The notes beneath the pieces were generated by a model that did no database searches, was not told where the DNA came from, and saw nothing but the letters and a program-made list of their open reading frames with translations. Of a stretch of DNA of 38,057 bases, positions 23,963 to 31,945 are shown piece after piece (the first letter of the stretch is position 1; every line of letters starts with the position of its first letter). This DNA comes from Oligoflexales bacterium (GTDB lineage: Bacteria; Bdellovibrionota_B; Oligoflexia; Oligoflexales; Bog-1112), in the NCBI GenBank assembly GCA_017985985.1, contig JAGNWK010000021.1, positions 1-38,057 on the forward strand, given 5' to 3'. Made by a program: the position numbers and the translations under genes.

Positions 23963-24648
23963 AGCGAGGGGAGTGAACGGTTCCGAATAAGACGATATTG
24001 CCGAAGCCCAAAGAATACGACGCTTAAACCCAGGACTGCGGAGAAGCTAAGCCCTAGCCACCACAACCCAGCTCTTTTAGAAACTGCCCGCCCGAGGCCT
24101 TCTAGCTGGACTTGAAAAGCAACTCCCCTCACCATGCCTTGGCCAATTAAGCCATCATACTCCCCATCTTGAGCCAGCATGGGGTGCAAACCTTCTTTCA
24201 AAGCCTCTGAACTGAGATGTAAGCCAGACTTCTTCGTGGCTGCGATACTGAAGGTGGGGATGTCAAAAGGCGGCTTAAAACTCAAAGTGGAGTGAGAGCT
24301 TGAAACCATTTTTACTTTGAAGTGAATCCCAAGTAGGCTTAGCCCCGGGGGAAAGGTCTTCTCCAAATAAACAAGGCCATCCTCAGCTGGCTTCAGATCA
24401 CCAGGTTGAACACCAGAGTAAGCTTGATATTCGCTCGTCTCTAGAGGAAGGATTATTGCGGTCCGAAATGAGACGGCTTCGCTTTGCTTATTAGAAACCG
24501 CAAAATAGTAGGTCCCCCACACATACTCTTCATCTGCCTCTAAAAGGTAGATATGGCTGGGGGTAAGAAAGGTGGTCGGTATCACTTCTGCTAGCCCCAA
24601 GCTAGCAACCCATAAAAGAAGAAAAGAAAAATAAAATTTAAAACTCAT
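23959..24648 (-). CDS. Envelope protein of unknown function, signal peptide plus C-terminal membrane helix
   Basis: A 229-residue protein. A signal peptide (FSFLLLWVASLGLA) is followed by a beta-rich domain with FAVSNKQSEAVSFRTAIILP and LEKTFPPGLSLLGIHFKVKM, then a single membrane helix near the C-terminus (LWWLGLSFSAVLGLSVVFF) with a short basic tail. Such a protein would be anchored in the inner membrane with its domain in the periplasm. It lies downstream of ccmF-ccmH on the same strand, with GGAG before the ATG, so it may be linked to cytochrome c or envelope assembly. I recognise no family. Confidence 0.65.
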   Translation of the reverse strand: MSFKFYFSFLLLWVASLGLAEVIPTTFLTPSHIYLLEADEEYVWGTYYFAVSNKQSEAVSFRTAIILPLETSEYQAYSGVQPGDLKPAEDGLVYLEKTFPPGLSLLGIHFKVKMVSSSHSTLSFKPPFDIPTFSIAATKKSGLHLSSEALKEGLHPMLAQDGEYDGLIGQGMVRGVAFQVQLEGLGRAVSKRAGLWWLGLSFSAVLGLSVVFFGLRQYRLIRNRSLPSL

Positions 24649-24672
24649 AGAAACTCCGTTTAAATTCCCGCT

Positions 24673-24710
24673 TTTCTAAAGAGAGAGTCCCCTCTCTAGG
24701 ATTCTCGACC
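24673..24710. repeat. G-run hairpin repeat, degenerate copy 2
   Basis: CTAAAGAGAGAGTCCC, then CCTCTCTAGGATTCTCG and CCCTTC: the same order of blocks as the reverse complement of 28695-28726. AGAGAG/CTCTCT form a short hairpin that could end the ccm transcript. It overlaps the end of the small ORF at 24696. Confidence 0.5.
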
Positions 24711-24815
24711 CTTCTTTAAAAAAGGAGGCTTTTCCTCGTTTTTAGAAAAGAAAAAGGGCAGAAGCAAAAAGAGGCAGAGCAATATGCTTGTCATCAGTGC
24801 CACCAAAAAGATCAC
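24696..24815 (-). CDS. Small membrane ORF coupled to ccmF-ccmH (CcmI-like N-terminus, tentative)
   Basis: A 39-codon frame with a GTG start overlapping the ccmF-ccmH stop (GTGA). It encodes one hydrophobic helix (VIFLVALMTSILLCLFLLLP, then FFF) and a charged tail (SKNEEKPPFLKKGRES). The overlap and membrane helix resemble the start of CcmI, the apocytochrome chaperone that often follows CcmH, but the large periplasmic TPR part is absent. It could be a genuine small protein or a truncated remnant. Confidence 0.4.
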   Translation of the reverse strand: MIFLVALMTSILLCLFLLLPFFFSKNEEKPPFLKKGRES

Positions 24816-27259
24816 GGTTCACCCCTTGACTTTTTGAAAAAAACCTTCCAGTAAAGGAGCCCGCCAACAACGAAAAAGCATACAGGTAAGATCCAGGCTA
24901 GAAGATGGAAACCAGAAGCGGGGGGCTTTCTGAGTATCCAAAGACCGTATCTCTCTGTGAAGTGATCAAGGATCTGCTGTTCTGTTCGTCCCTTCTTGAT
25001 TTCATCCACCACCGAAGAACGCAGTTGGACAGAAAACGGGGCTTCGGACTGCAGTATGCTCAGCCCTATGCAGGTTGGGCATCGCAGTTGGTCGGACACC
25101 TCCCTAAAGAGAGTGTATTGATCCTTAGGCAAGTCCTGAGCCTTTATGTGGATGGGGTGCGACCCTGGAGTCGCTTCTTCCCCATTTGAGGCTATACCGG
25201 AGACCGACCATGCTAGTAGAGGTAGGAACAGCAAGCAGAAAATGACACTTCTGTTTAGCGAACTCATGCGTCTTAGATTCCATCTCGCCCACTTAAAACG
25301 ATCAAACCAGGACAAGATAGCACCTATGACCATAAGGAAGGCGCTTATCCAAACAATCTTAACCGTAGGATTGATATGAATTTCGATGGTCACCTGCTGG
25401 CCATTGTTCTTCTCAAAATCAGAAAGCACAATATAGAGGTCATGCCAGAATCCATCCTTGAGACCAATCTCGTGGTAAAGTTCATTTTTTGTAGGGTAAA
25501 GTGCTCGAGAAGGTTTTATGATACCCAACTCGCGCCCATCCCTGCTCAGCTTGAGCGGAGCCGTGAAGAGCTCTACATTGTCTTGGTTTTCAATCTGCAT
25601 ACCCATGAATTCGAATCGGTAGCCATAAAACTCGGTGCTATCCCCCGCGTCGAGAGTCACTTGAGTCTCCATACCGCGGTAGTTGCCTAAAAACCCTAAA
25701 ATAGCTGTAATAACACCAATATGAGCAAGAAAAGAGCCAAGATAAGCAAAAGTAATTCGACGCTCTGCGGATGGAGCAAGTCTCGTAAATAGGTCGAAGA
25801 AAAGGCAGAGACTGGACCAGCAGCAGAGGAAAATACCAAGAGATTGAAGAATCCATGCCTTACCAGAACTGAGTCCAACACCTCCAAGCCAAGCAAATAA
25901 GGCAGATAGTGGAAGGGCCCCAACAATGGCTAGAACCTGAAGACGCATCCCTCCCTTCAAACGGGAAGAACGAGGGTGAAGGAGGTTGGCAAACGTGAGC
26001 GCTACGATGAATGAAAATCCCAGATAAGGGGCAAATGCATTGAAGTACGGAGCCTGAATATTGAAGCGAGACCCTGTGACTAGCTCAGAAAGAATGGGGT
26101 ACATAGTCCCCATAAAAACAATAAAGGCAAAACTGGCCAGCAAGAGCTGAGCAAAGATCATGAGGCCTTCTTTGGACAGAGGCTTTTTTATTTCTAAAGC
26201 GGGTGCTCCCTCTACTTGGTCTAAAGAGGGCGTGCTTTGTCCGGCGGGCTTAAGGTCTCGTGCTTTTACTAGGTAAAGAAGCAAACTTAAGAGTGCGAGT
26301 CCAACAAGGAACAACAAATAGAACGGGCCTATGGGAGACTGAGCGAAGGAGTGGACCGAACTGATGATTCCCGATCGCGTGATAAAAGTTCCAAAAAAGC
26401 CAGAAAAGAAGGCAAAAAAAGCTAAGACCAGGACATAGCGCCTGAGCTCGCCGCGAGTTCGCTCCTGCACGATGAGAGCATGGAGCAAAGCCGTCATAAA
26501 AAGCCAGGGTAAAAAACTGGAATTCTCGACTGGGTCCCAAGCCCAATAGCCGCTCCAACCTAGCTCAACATAGGCCCATCGGCCACCAAGAAAGATCCCT
26601 GTGGTTAGGAAGATCCAAGAAAAAAGAGCCCAAGCTCGCACGGTGTTGAGCCAACTCTGATTCAACTTTCCATAGCAAAGGGCAGCGACACTGTAAGCAA
26701 ATGTGATGGCGGACGAACTGTACCCAAGAAAAAGAGAGGGTGGATGCAAAGCCATGTAGGGATTCTGCAGAAGAGCGTTCATCCCCAAGCCGTTTGACTG
26801 CACTGGGAACGTCAGCTTAAAGGGATCACAGTGACTTAGCGAGAGGTAGAACATCCAAGCCAGTACGGAGTGCAGGCAGATAGCCACATAGGGAAAAAAA
26901 GAAAGATTCTCTCTTGGGCGGCTCACATGAGCAGCGAAGGAGCAGACTGCTAGAAGAAGAGTCCAAAGAAAATGAGATCCTTCCAAAGCAGACCAAAAAG
27001 CTGACAGCGTATAAAACGCTGGAAGATCATTGCTCGAATTTTTATAAACATAGAGGACAGAATAATCCCTTGTATAAAAAAGGTAGACAAGAAGCGAGGC
27101 AGCTCCTAGACATAGGGTCGTGCTCGCCACCTGAGCTAGAGTGGAAGACAGAAGAAATCTCCTGTCTTCCAAAAGAAGGGCCACTAGGGCAGAAACAGCT
27201 CCATAGATCGAGCTGATAAAGCACAAACAAAGAAGATAGAAACCATAATCAGAGAGCAT
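24812..27259 (-). CDS. ccmF: CcmF-CcmH fusion, System I cytochrome c maturation
   Basis: An 815-residue protein that joins two normally separate subunits of the heme ligation machinery. Residues ~1-660 are CcmF: many membrane helices, the heme-handling WWD domain (ELGWSGYWAWDPVENSSFLP, ~232-251), ALHPPSLFLGYSS and FGTFITRSGII. Residues ~665-815 are CcmH: a membrane segment (VIFCLLFLPLLAWSVSGI), the redox motif LRCPTC with C727 and C730, an ERYG-type block (DHFTERYGLWILRKPP) and a final membrane helix. CcmF transfers heme to apocytochrome c; CcmH reduces its CxxCH thiols. An internal ATG at 25267 could also yield free CcmH. It starts 29 bp from divergent mtaB. Confidence 0.92.
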   Translation of the reverse strand: MLSDYGFYLLCLCFISSIYGAVSALVALLLEDRRFLLSSTLAQVASTTLCLGAASLLVYLFYTRDYSVLYVYKNSSNDLPAFYTLSAFWSALEGSHFLWTLLLAVCSFAAHVSRPRENLSFFPYVAICLHSVLAWMFYLSLSHCDPFKLTFPVQSNGLGMNALLQNPYMALHPPSLFLGYSSSAITFAYSVAALCYGKLNQSWLNTVRAWALFSWIFLTTGIFLGGRWAYVELGWSGYWAWDPVENSSFLPWLFMTALLHALIVQERTRGELRRYVLVLAFFAFFSGFFGTFITRSGIISSVHSFAQSPIGPFYLLFLVGLALLSLLLYLVKARDLKPAGQSTPSLDQVEGAPALEIKKPLSKEGLMIFAQLLLASFAFIVFMGTMYPILSELVTGSRFNIQAPYFNAFAPYLGFSFIVALTFANLLHPRSSRLKGGMRLQVLAIVGALPLSALFAWLGGVGLSSGKAWILQSLGIFLCCWSSLCLFFDLFTRLAPSAERRITFAYLGSFLAHIGVITAILGFLGNYRGMETQVTLDAGDSTEFYGYRFEFMGMQIENQDNVELFTAPLKLSRDGRELGIIKPSRALYPTKNELYHEIGLKDGFWHDLYIVLSDFEKNNGQQVTIEIHINPTVKIVWISAFLMVIGAILSWFDRFKWARWNLRRMSSLNRSVIFCLLFLPLLAWSVSGIASNGEEATPGSHPIHIKAQDLPKDQYTLFREVSDQLRCPTCIGLSILQSEAPFSVQLRSSVVDEIKKGRTEQQILDHFTERYGLWILRKPPASGFHLLAWILPVCFFVVGGLLYWKVFFKKSRGEP

Positions 27260-27288
27260 GCACCCCTCGTCCTTAAAGAGTGTTCGCT

Positions 27289-28689
27289 ATGACAAGTGTG
27301 TACGTAAAAACATTGGGCTGTAAGGTCAACAGCTTCGATTCGAAGGTCTTGGAAAACCAGCTGCTGGCATCAGGCTACGTTTTTAGTGCCAGCCCGGAGC
27401 AGGCTGACGTCACGCTGATAAACAGCTGCAGTGTAACAGAAGCTGCAGAGAAAGAAACACGCTATCTCTTGCGTCGCTATCGCAGGGATAACCCTTCCGC
27501 CCTGCAAGTCGTAACTGGCTGCTATGCACAAATCAATTCGAGCCGACTGGCTTCTATGGATGAAGTCGACCTTGTCATTCCCAATGAAGCGAAGCATGAG
27601 CTGGTTGCTTTACTCAATAAAAAAATACAGCTGAGACAAGAGTCTCGTTCTGACGCTGAGTTTTTTACGCATAAAATGCCGATTGCTAGCGAAGAAGTTG
27701 AAGACAACAAGCAGAGTCAATTCAAGACAAGTATCGTCCTCTTTGATCAGGCTGTCTCCGACCAGACGCGGGCCTATCTTAAAGTGCAGGATGGCTGTAA
27801 CGGATTCTGCACTTATTGCCAGATCCCTTATGCTCGGGGAGCAAGTCGAAGTGTTCCTCTCGCCACTCTTCTTTCTGAAGTGCAGAGGCTCATTGCTATC
27901 GGGACCCCAGAAATTGTAGTCACAGGTATCCACGTGGGTGATTACGGTGAGGATCTGGCTGAATTAGCGGCTCTGGCCAAAGAAAAAAATGAGACTCCAT
28001 TTGTGACCATGCTAAGAATGGTGTTTGCCTTGCCGAGCTTGAAACGGCTGCGCATATCTTCTCTGGAACCTTCGGAGGTGACGCCCCCTCTACTCAAGCT
28101 CCTCGCAGAACAAAAAGAGCATTTCTGTGACCACTTTCACCTCCCCCTGCAATCGGGAAGTGATAAAATTCTAAAAAAAATGCGCCGAACTTATGATGTA
28201 AAAACTTACGAAAATTGTCTTGCTGATATACGAGCTGTTTTCCCAGATGTGCATCTCAGTGCAGATCTTATTGTCGGCTTTCCGGGAGAGGAAGAAGAAG
28301 ATTTTCAAGACACCATTCGCTTACTCGAGAGAAACCGCCTAGCCTCCCTTCATGTTTTTCCCTACTCAAAAAGGCCGAATACAGCAGCAGCTCGACTGCC
28401 GGGACATCTCCCTATTCCCCTTATCAAAGAGAGGTCGAAGATTTTAAGGGGACTTTCTCAAAAACTTTATCAGTCTTACGCCTCTCTTTTTTTGGGGCGA
28501 AGCATGCTTGTGCTTTGGGAAAATAGTAAAGATGAACAAGGTCGGCGTATGGGGAAAAGTAGAAATTATCTCGACCTTACTCTAGCTGATGCTCCTACTG
28601 GATCTTGCTCCGAAATAGGCCCTGGTTCGGAGACCTTAGTAAAGCTCAGGGGGTTCATTGACGAAAGACGCATTCTCAGTAGTCAATAG
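27289..28689 (+). CDS. mtaB: tRNA t6A37 methylthiotransferase MtaB
   Basis: A 466-residue radical-SAM methylthiotransferase that converts t6A to ms2t6A at position 37 of tRNAs reading ANN codons. The N-terminal UPF0004 domain has VKTLGCKVNSFDS and cysteines C11, C47 and C78 for the auxiliary 4Fe-4S cluster. The radical-SAM motif is C170, C174, C177 (DGCNGFCTYCQIPYARG). GCKVN separates MtaB from MiaB and RimO. DLIVGFPGEEEEDF and HVFPYSKRPNTAAARLPG follow, then a short TRAM-like end. I choose the ATG at 27289, with AAAGAG 8 nt upstream, over the GTG at 27280. Confidence 0.93.
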   Translation: MTSVYVKTLGCKVNSFDSKVLENQLLASGYVFSASPEQADVTLINSCSVTEAAEKETRYLLRRYRRDNPSALQVVTGCYAQINSSRLASMDEVDLVIPNEAKHELVALLNKKIQLRQESRSDAEFFTHKMPIASEEVEDNKQSQFKTSIVLFDQAVSDQTRAYLKVQDGCNGFCTYCQIPYARGASRSVPLATLLSEVQRLIAIGTPEIVVTGIHVGDYGEDLAELAALAKEKNETPFVTMLRMVFALPSLKRLRISSLEPSEVTPPLLKLLAEQKEHFCDHFHLPLQSGSDKILKKMRRTYDVKTYENCLADIRAVFPDVHLSADLIVGFPGEEEEDFQDTIRLLERNRLASLHVFPYSKRPNTAAARLPGHLPIPLIKERSKILRGLSQKLYQSYASLFLGRSMLVLWENSKDEQGRRMGKSRNYLDLTLADAPTGSCSEIGPGSETLVKLRGFIDERRILSSQ

Positions 28690-28694
28690 TAGAG

Positions 28695-28726
28695 GAAGGG
28701 GGAGAATCCTAAAGAGAGGGGGGAAC
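28695..28726. repeat. G-run hairpin repeat, copy 3
   Basis: GAAGGGGGAGAATCCTAAAG followed by AGAGGGGGGAACTT, in the 41-bp gap between the convergent mtaB and SET/ankyrin genes. The reverse complement shows the same CCCCTCTCT-TAGGATTCTC-CCCTTC order as 24673-24710. Confidence 0.5.
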
Positions 28727-28730
28727 TTAA

Positions 28731-30269
28731 TCAATCGACTCCCTCGTTGGCTGATCTTTCGAGAACGAAATCCATAAAATTTAAGAACCGCTGTTCGTAA
28801 AGATTCCGAAAAGCAAATTGCATGCCTGGATTGCGCAATCTTTTCATTTCTCGAATGTCCTCAACTGTGATTTTTCCATTTTTAAATAATCTTAAAAATA
28901 CTGGTGAGGTATGAAAAATATACTTTAACATAGATATGCGATATAAAAAATCATGATCACTGCCATCTCCATCATAATATGCAAAAGAAAATATATTTCT
29001 ATCATCTGTTGCTTTAATCTGATCCAAAAGACTCTTCTCTTTTAAAAGTTCATCAACACTGTTAGGACTAATTTCTTTATAATTCTCAAGATCCCCCTTC
29101 AAAGGGTATGCAAGACCATAATCAAATAAAATCTCTTCATTCATCTCGATATTTTTTATGACTATGAAAATTTCTGAAACACTAAAACCATCGCTGTTGG
29201 CCATTGGGAAAAAATGAATATTTGGCGCTCCATCATTTGCGAATGCCATGTACCCTCTAAGCTTTGAAGCATCGATATTTACCGTGCAATACTCCGAAGT
29301 TTTATCGTACTGTGGATCACTCTGTCTACGCTCTACTTCTTGTAATCCTATCCATTCCCCTTGATAGTCTCCTATCACCTCACCAACTTTAAAAGCTCTT
29401 TTGGCAAATACTCCATAACCAATATTTTTTGAATGACTGCCTGTTTTCTTTTTTATATATAAATCTGAAAATGATTGCAGATCTTCTTTTGCATAATTTT
29501 CAACACTGTCTTTGAAAGCTAATGGTACAGGATATGAGCTAAAGTCATAGTCTTGCTCAAATTTCAACAACCATGACTTCGCTAATATTGAAGGATTTAT
29601 TTTTACATGTTCTACAAAATGACTACCTGTACGAGCATAAAATTCATCTCCATCAATTTCTAATACCGATGAGGTATTTTTATCCCAAAAATGAATTCTC
29701 TGCTCGCTAGTTTTTGTTAAATGACTACGCGTCCAAAGAGAATGAGCCGTAATATTTTGAAGATTTTTCTTTGTTAGAGAACTTCCTTTCGCTTGTAAAT
29801 ATTTCAACACTCCGTCAGTGTTATGCAAAGAAGTAAAATGTGCTGGAGTCCATCCGTTTTTGTCAGGAATATTCAAAAGCGATGCATCCCTGTTAAAAAG
29901 CCATTCAATAGCTTTCAAATCTTCCATAAGAACGGCCAAATGCATGGCTGTGATTGAATATCTTGTTAGTTTTTTTCTTAGGTCTTTTTTATTTATGCAT
30001 CTTCCACCTATGGTGGGGTGTTTTTCCGGGCATAAAACATTTTCAAGACTTCCTAAATCTGAACCATCAAGAATTGCTTGATGAACTTTCGATGAGATCG
30101 TCTTTACTTTTCGTTTTTTATAAATTGAATCCAGTGCTTTTTTTATGTTTTTGACCGCAGCCTGATAATCTTCATCTTTAAAATTAGTAATCTTATTTTC
30201 CGAACCATTAACCATTGTATTCAGGCAACAAGCTAATATCAAAGAAAGTACAATATTTATTTTTTTCAT
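28731..30269 (-). CDS. Secreted ankyrin-repeat and SET-domain protein (putative host-directed lysine methyltransferase)
   Basis: A 512-residue protein from the ATG at 30269 (AAAGGGG upstream). A signal peptide covers residues 1-22 (KKINIVLSLILACCLNTMVN). Ankyrin-type repeats span ~104-170 (TAMHLAVLMEDLKAIEWLF; GWTPAHFTSLHNTDGVLKYL). The SET domain spans ~283-386 with GYGVFAKRAFKVGEVIGDY, GYMAFANDGAPN and EEILFDYGLAYP. SET enzymes transfer methyl groups from SAM to lysines, often on histones. In the usual NHxxxPN motif the His is Asp here (N345-D346), so activity needs testing. The gene is clearly more AT-rich than its neighbours, suggesting transfer. A secreted effector is inferred from the signal peptide and eukaryotic-like domains. 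Confidence 0.85.
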   Translation of the reverse strand: MKKINIVLSLILACCLNTMVNGSENKITNFKDEDYQAAVKNIKKALDSIYKKRKVKTISSKVHQAILDGSDLGSLENVLCPEKHPTIGGRCINKKDLRKKLTRYSITAMHLAVLMEDLKAIEWLFNRDASLLNIPDKNGWTPAHFTSLHNTDGVLKYLQAKGSSLTKKNLQNITAHSLWTRSHLTKTSEQRIHFWDKNTSSVLEIDGDEFYARTGSHFVEHVKINPSILAKSWLLKFEQDYDFSSYPVPLAFKDSVENYAKEDLQSFSDLYIKKKTGSHSKNIGYGVFAKRAFKVGEVIGDYQGEWIGLQEVERRQSDPQYDKTSEYCTVNIDASKLRGYMAFANDGAPNIHFFPMANSDGFSVSEIFIVIKNIEMNEEILFDYGLAYPLKGDLENYKEISPNSVDELLKEKSLLDQIKATDDRNIFSFAYYDGDGSDHDFLYRISMLKYIFHTSPVFLRLFKNGKITVEDIREMKRLRNPGMQFAFRNLYEQRFLNFMDFVLERSANEGVD

Positions 30270-30457
30270 ATAAACCCCTTTCAACTAGACCAATCATTCT
30301 AACCATCATACCTTTGTATAATAAACACTATATAAAACAATGGATTTATGGCAATGCACAGCAATTATTGTTTTTATTTTTGCTTAGGTAGATTGGAGGA
30401 CCAATCATATTTAGGTGTTAGCTCTTGCCATTAGCTGGATTTAAATAAGACAGCCCT

Positions 30458-30485
30458 GGGGGGAACCGCCCTCTTTAGAAAAATT
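30458..30485. repeat. G-run hairpin repeat, copy 4
   Basis: GGGGGGAACCGCCCTCTTTA followed by GAAAAATT, nearly identical to 18345-18370. It overlaps the last codons of the apyrase gene, so it lies at a gene 3' end again. Confidence 0.55.
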
Positions 30486-31737
30486 GGGAGAGATGAAGAA
30501 GAACAGCGCCGAACGTATGGGTAGGCGCCCCCGAGTTGATCATTTCCGCTGGTTTGATGGGGTTAGCGAGAGAAAAACCAAATTTTTCGAAGACCGAACT
30601 CAGATAGACCATGTTAAAACAGCCTTTCCCGAGGGTGTCGACACCAACGGCGTCGCTAACTTTTACACCAGGGTAAGCAGCAAGCAATTGGTCCCAGTTC
30701 AGGGCACAGACCTCCTCACCTTTTTGATGTAGTGACGCTAACGAAAAGTCTTTGATCTGGAAGTTGTGAGCCAGCATGTACACCTTATCGATCCCAACAA
30801 AGGACATGCCTGGAGGGAGGGAGGGTTGATGAGCCTCCCTCAGAACCTGGCACCATTTTGCCACATCACAAAATTCTTTGTTATAGAGAGTCGCTATGAT
30901 ACCTGCTTTACAAGACGAAAAATCTCCGGTTGAAGGCAGATCCTGAACGGCGCCTAAACAAGAGACGGCATTTGGTGTCAGCCATTTTTTCTGAGCGAGC
31001 ATCAGTCCGAACTCGTCATAACTGTAGCTGTACAAGTTGTAGGAAACCCCAGCAAACTCTAGAGGAACACTGTGGTGATCTGGGGCTGATGGAACTGCGA
31101 ATGTAACCTGAATGGATGCTCCCCCCACTTCCACAACACCATCTGTTTTTTTGGCGACAGCTTTGGCCGTTCCGCTAGCAAGGTTTCCAGAAAGTTTATT
31201 CACCGCGATCCAAGCGTATATCCCTTCCATGCTGCCATCTATGACCTGAATATTTTTGTCTTCAAAGAAAAATTTTTTGGAGCGAAAATAGTTTCTTAAA
31301 CTGGATAATACGATTTCTTGATCGTGGGGAGACAAAGCTCGCATTCCCCCTGTCGCGTTGAAGAGCACTTCCACCTGGCTAGCATCGGTGCCTTGAACTT
31401 TTTCCAGGCCAAAGTCTATCAATTCATCGAGATAAGCTGGAATGCCATCTCGATTCGTTGAGAACTGAGCAATCCCAGGGCTTATTTTTTTCGACCACAG
31501 CGGTTCTTGTCTATGGCGGGGAGCGAAATCGACATCCAAGGCACCTTTTTCATCTCGAAATGTTTCATAGATATAGAGACGAGTGCCTGTGCTGCCTCCA
31601 TCAAAAGCAAAGATAAAACCTGGTGTCTTTTTCTCTTCAAGTTTTGAATTCGCCAATTTTTTAGCTTTAGAGTAAACCAAAGTACAGGCCGTTAGGACTA
31701 GGACAGCTAGACCATAAGTTTTCATAAATTTTTTCAT
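30475..31737 (-). CDS. GDA1/CD39-family nucleoside triphosphate diphosphohydrolase (apyrase), exported
   Basis: A 420-residue NTPDase that would hydrolyse extracellular nucleoside tri- and diphosphates. The apyrase conserved regions appear in order: ACR1 FDGGSTGTR (45-53), ACR2 NATGGMR (128-134), ACR3 with catalytic E171 (EGIYAWIAVNKLSG) and ACR4 VVEVGGASIQ (201-210). Several cysteines in the second half could form disulfides. The N-terminus is an export signal with a lipobox (LTAC, Cys18). GAGG lies 6 nt before the ATG at 31737. Family knowledge: this family is mainly eukaryotic; in bacteria it is known from Legionella, where it acts in infection. Role here is inferred as host nucleotide scavenging or removal of ATP signals. 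Confidence 0.9.
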   Translation of the reverse strand: MKKFMKTYGLAVLVLTACTLVYSKAKKLANSKLEEKKTPGFIFAFDGGSTGTRLYIYETFRDEKGALDVDFAPRHRQEPLWSKKISPGIAQFSTNRDGIPAYLDELIDFGLEKVQGTDASQVEVLFNATGGMRALSPHDQEIVLSSLRNYFRSKKFFFEDKNIQVIDGSMEGIYAWIAVNKLSGNLASGTAKAVAKKTDGVVEVGGASIQVTFAVPSAPDHHSVPLEFAGVSYNLYSYSYDEFGLMLAQKKWLTPNAVSCLGAVQDLPSTGDFSSCKAGIIATLYNKEFCDVAKWCQVLREAHQPSLPPGMSFVGIDKVYMLAHNFQIKDFSLASLHQKGEEVCALNWDQLLAAYPGVKVSDAVGVDTLGKGCFNMVYLSSVFEKFGFSLANPIKPAEMINSGAPTHTFGAVLLHLSQFF

Positions 31738-31824
31738 AAAAAACCTCGAATTTTTAGATGAGTCTCGATATGCTCCAACCTGTCTGAGTATGGAGGCAGA
31801 ACATCCAATGACGAAATCGGAACC

Positions 31825-31903
31825 TCGTCATTGCGAGCGAAGCGAAGCAATCTCCGTGTAAAGGCAAGATTGCTTCGTCGCCTACGGCTTCTCGCAATGA
31901 CGA
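31825..31903. repeat. Palindromic interspersed repeat (TIR-like), copy 2
   Basis: A 79-bp element in the intergenic region between the divergent apyrase and folC. Ends TCGTCATTGCGAG and CTCGCAATGACGA are perfect inverted repeats. It is ~90% identical to copy 1 in opposite orientation. Because it sits between divergent starts, it may affect one or both promoters. Confidence 0.85.
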
Positions 31904-31945
31904 AGTGTTTAGCATTTGATAGAAGAAAAGCACCAAAAAAAGCAC

